7,085 bases of DNA from NCBI GenBank assembly GCA_021798655.1, contig JAJZFE010000250.1, forward strand, positions 1-7,085, in the 5' to 3' direction. This document shows, one piece after another, positions 5,602 through 7,085 of the stretch (within the stretch, counting starts at the first letter, position 1; every line of letters begins with the position of its first letter). The DNA comes from Acidobacteriota bacterium (GTDB lineage Bacteria; Acidobacteriota; Terriglobia; Terriglobales; Acidobacteriaceae). The notes beneath the pieces are model-generated. The model searched no databases, was not told the origin of the DNA, and worked only from the letters and a program-made list of their open reading frames with translations. The position numbers were made by a program, and so were the translations under genes.

Positions 5602-7085
5602 TCACGCGGTTTCATTCAGCGGCATATTCACGAACACCGCGCTGGAAAGGCGCGAGTACAGCGGCGGCGTACTCGCGTCGTACATGCGGACGTAGTAGCG
5701 CTCCAACTGCGCAGTGGATGGAATAGAAAAGCTGCGCACCGGGCTGCGCAATACCAGGTCCGCACCATCCACCCCCATACCGAACCACCAATCTCTCAGC
5801 CGCACCTCAAACCCACCGCCAGCAGGCGGATCCATTCCGGCATCCACTTGCATGGCAGTATCCGACAAGCTCGTCACGGTCAACTGCTGCAGGTTCGCAA
5901 GCACCTGACCGGGCGCGCTCGAGGCCGTCAGCGGCAGATACGCATCCACCGCAATCTCTTCGCTCAACTTCAATCCAATGCCCGCAGCCCACTCCGTCGC
6001 CCAGTCATTCGCGAAGCTCACCTTGTAGTGCCGCACCTCGGGCACCGCACTGCCATCGGTCACGACGACACTGCGCACGATCAGCGACGAGGTCACCCCC
6101 TCGCTGGTAATCGCCAGCACGTCGCCGGGCCATATGTCCTGCGCAGGATTCACCAACGCATACGAGCCTGCAACCGCTGCCGTGCGACTGGTCGCAAACG
6201 CCAGCACCGCCTGTGCCGCACTCTCGCAATCCGTGCTGCTGCGCGCCATGGGAAGAGTAACTCTCCCCATCCATCGACACGTTCCCGGGGCACCATTTAC
6301 GGCCTCGGAGGCAATGCTTGCAGCGTCCGCAAGTCGTGCCACCGAGCGGCGTCCGTTGCGGTAGAACACCGTCACGCGCTCTCCGGCGACAGGAACACGT
6401 CCGGCGAGGAACGTAACCTTGCCCGGTGCTCCCGCGGCTGTGCCATAGCTGGTCGTGCAGTCGACGCCCTGCCCCGCCACACCAATCAGTCGAGTCTGCA
6501 ACGTTCCACTCGGCAGCGTGCTCACAACCCACAGGCTGCCAGGTCGCGTGATGCTGATCGCCGCCACGGAACCAAACATCTGCGTGGCGTTTGCGAGAAC
6601 GAAGGCGCATGTCGCGGGTGTGCTGGTCAGCGTCCCGCCCGCGGCGATGCTGTCGTAGATCACCGTCGCAGGGGTGTTCGACGCAGCTCCCTCATCGACA
6701 AGTTCGAACACCACCTGCATCGGCGCGGTTACGCCGCTGGTGCTGCCGAAGCCCTGCACCACACCATCGACCATGCAGTAGTAGGGCTGCATCACGCGCT
6801 GCATCTCAACGCAGTGCAGCCGCATCCGCAGCGTGTACAAGTGGCCTGCAGTCGGCGTAAACACCGTGCCGACCTCGACCCCATTGACCACTGGAACGAT
6901 GACCGTAACGCCACCGGTTCCACTCACGCTCTGGCGCACGCGAAACCCCGCAAAGCACTCGGCGAGTACAGGAAGGCCCTGATACATTCCGGCGAGCATC
7001 CCGTCACATGCCGCGGCAAGCGTGACTCCGCTGAGTTGCACAATGACCGATCCGCCCATCTCCACCGCATCGATCGCAGTCAGCG
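5602..7085 (-). CDS. Phage tail / baseplate-type protein, C-terminal 493 residues (5' end beyond window)
   Basis: The frame is open from the right edge, with 493 residues visible, so the gene is truncated by the window. A GTG at 7063-7065 is in frame, but coding continues upstream and no ribosome binding site precedes it. I see three parts. The N-terminal ~170 residues are beta-rich (CFAGFRVRQ, GHLYTLRMRLHC). The middle (about 190-370) resembles baseplate-hub proteins: VPVAGERVTVFYRNG, a TDCESAAQAVLAFA helix and DIWPGDVLAITSEG. The C-terminal ~95 residues are fibronectin-III-like (GGFEVRLRD, ERYYVRMYDASTPPLYSRLS). It would sit in the distal tail or host-contacting end of a phage or phage-like particle. 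Eight cysteines are all in the N-terminal two thirds. The gene ends 31 bp before the holin-like gene. The tail assignment is from pattern memory. The exact family is unsure. Confidence 0.7.
   Translation of the reverse strand, partial: LTAIDAVEMGGSVIVQLSGVTLAAACDGMLAGMYQGLPVLAECFAGFRVRQSVSGTGGVTVIVPVVNGVEVGTVFTPTAGHLYTLRMRLHCVEMQRVMQPYYCMVDGVVQGFGSTSGVTAPMQVVFELVDEGAASNTPATVIYDSIAAGGTLTSTPATCAFVLANATQMFGSVAAISITRPGSLWVVSTLPSGTLQTRLIGVAGQGVDCTTSYGTAAGAPGKVTFLAGRVPVAGERVTVFYRNGRRSVARLADAASIASEAVNGAPGTCRWMGRVTLPMARSSTDCESAAQAVLAFATSRTAAVAGSYALVNPAQDIWPGDVLAITSEGVTSSLIVRSVVVTDGSAVPEVRHYKVSFANDWATEWAAGIGLKLSEEIAVDAYLPLTASSAPGQVLANLQQLTVTSLSDTAMQVDAGMDPPAGGGFEVRLRDWWFGMGVDGADLVLRSPVRSFSIPSTAQLERYYVRMYDASTPPLYSRLSSAVFVNMPLNETA

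Noticed and set aside
7063..7065. GTG as the real start of the tail protein
   Set aside because: Coding continues in frame to the window edge, there is no Shine-Dalgarno sequence before it, and the protein looks cut at its N-terminal side.
1..7085. CRISPR array, tRNA, rRNA, transposase or integrase
   Set aside because: No regularly spaced repeats, no cloverleaf-like sequence and no transposase or recombinase motifs were seen on either strand.

Overview
The window is GC-rich chromosomal DNA from a Gram-negative-type bacterium. The protein flavour points to an Acidobacteriota member of the Terriglobia (Granulicella/Edaphobacter/Terriglobus-like): an E2 that starts MSIDVVMPQMGES, an LipB with a DLPGKRGPHLGP insertion, an Lpd with a CLHWGC redox site, and a tail protein of a kind I associate with acidobacterial prophages. 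This placement is from memory of those families, not from a search.

Layout. The last 25 codons of hemB (1-78, +) enter from the left. A phage-type GH24 endolysin (42-530, -) converges on hemB and overlaps its 3' end by 37 bp. A 210-bp divergent gap with a small tandem repeat leads into a plus-strand metabolic block: lpd (dihydrolipoamide dehydrogenase, E3), a DUF1348/NTF2-like protein, and lipB (octanoyltransferase). These three are tightly spaced and look like one operon. A 119-bp gap holds a perfect 12-bp palindrome and a consensus TATAAT box, followed by a two-lipoyl-domain 2-oxo acid dehydrogenase E2 of SucB type (3548-5179). A 166-bp convergent gap has a strong hairpin and a repeated 10-mer. 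On the minus strand beyond it lie a 74-aa holin-like coiled-coil/membrane protein (5346-5570) and the C-terminal part of a phage tail/baseplate protein (5602-7085, 5' end outside the window).

How the genes fit together. The plus-strand block is functionally coherent. LipB loads octanoyl groups onto the lysines of the two E2 lipoyl domains, a lipoyl synthase not present here would convert them to lipoyl, and Lpd reoxidises the dihydrolipoyl arms during the TCA-cycle 2-oxo acid dehydrogenase reaction. The DUF1348 protein is the unexplained member.

The minus-strand genes form a second theme: tail protein, holin-like protein and endolysin, read in that order, which is a plausible late-gene order for a phage, a tailocin or a gene transfer agent. 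They are interrupted by about 4.8 kb of opposite-strand housekeeping genes. That split arrangement, with an endolysin whose last codons lie antisense to hemB, is the most unusual thing in the window. It suggests a decayed or domesticated phage-derived tail/lysis module embedded among core metabolic genes.
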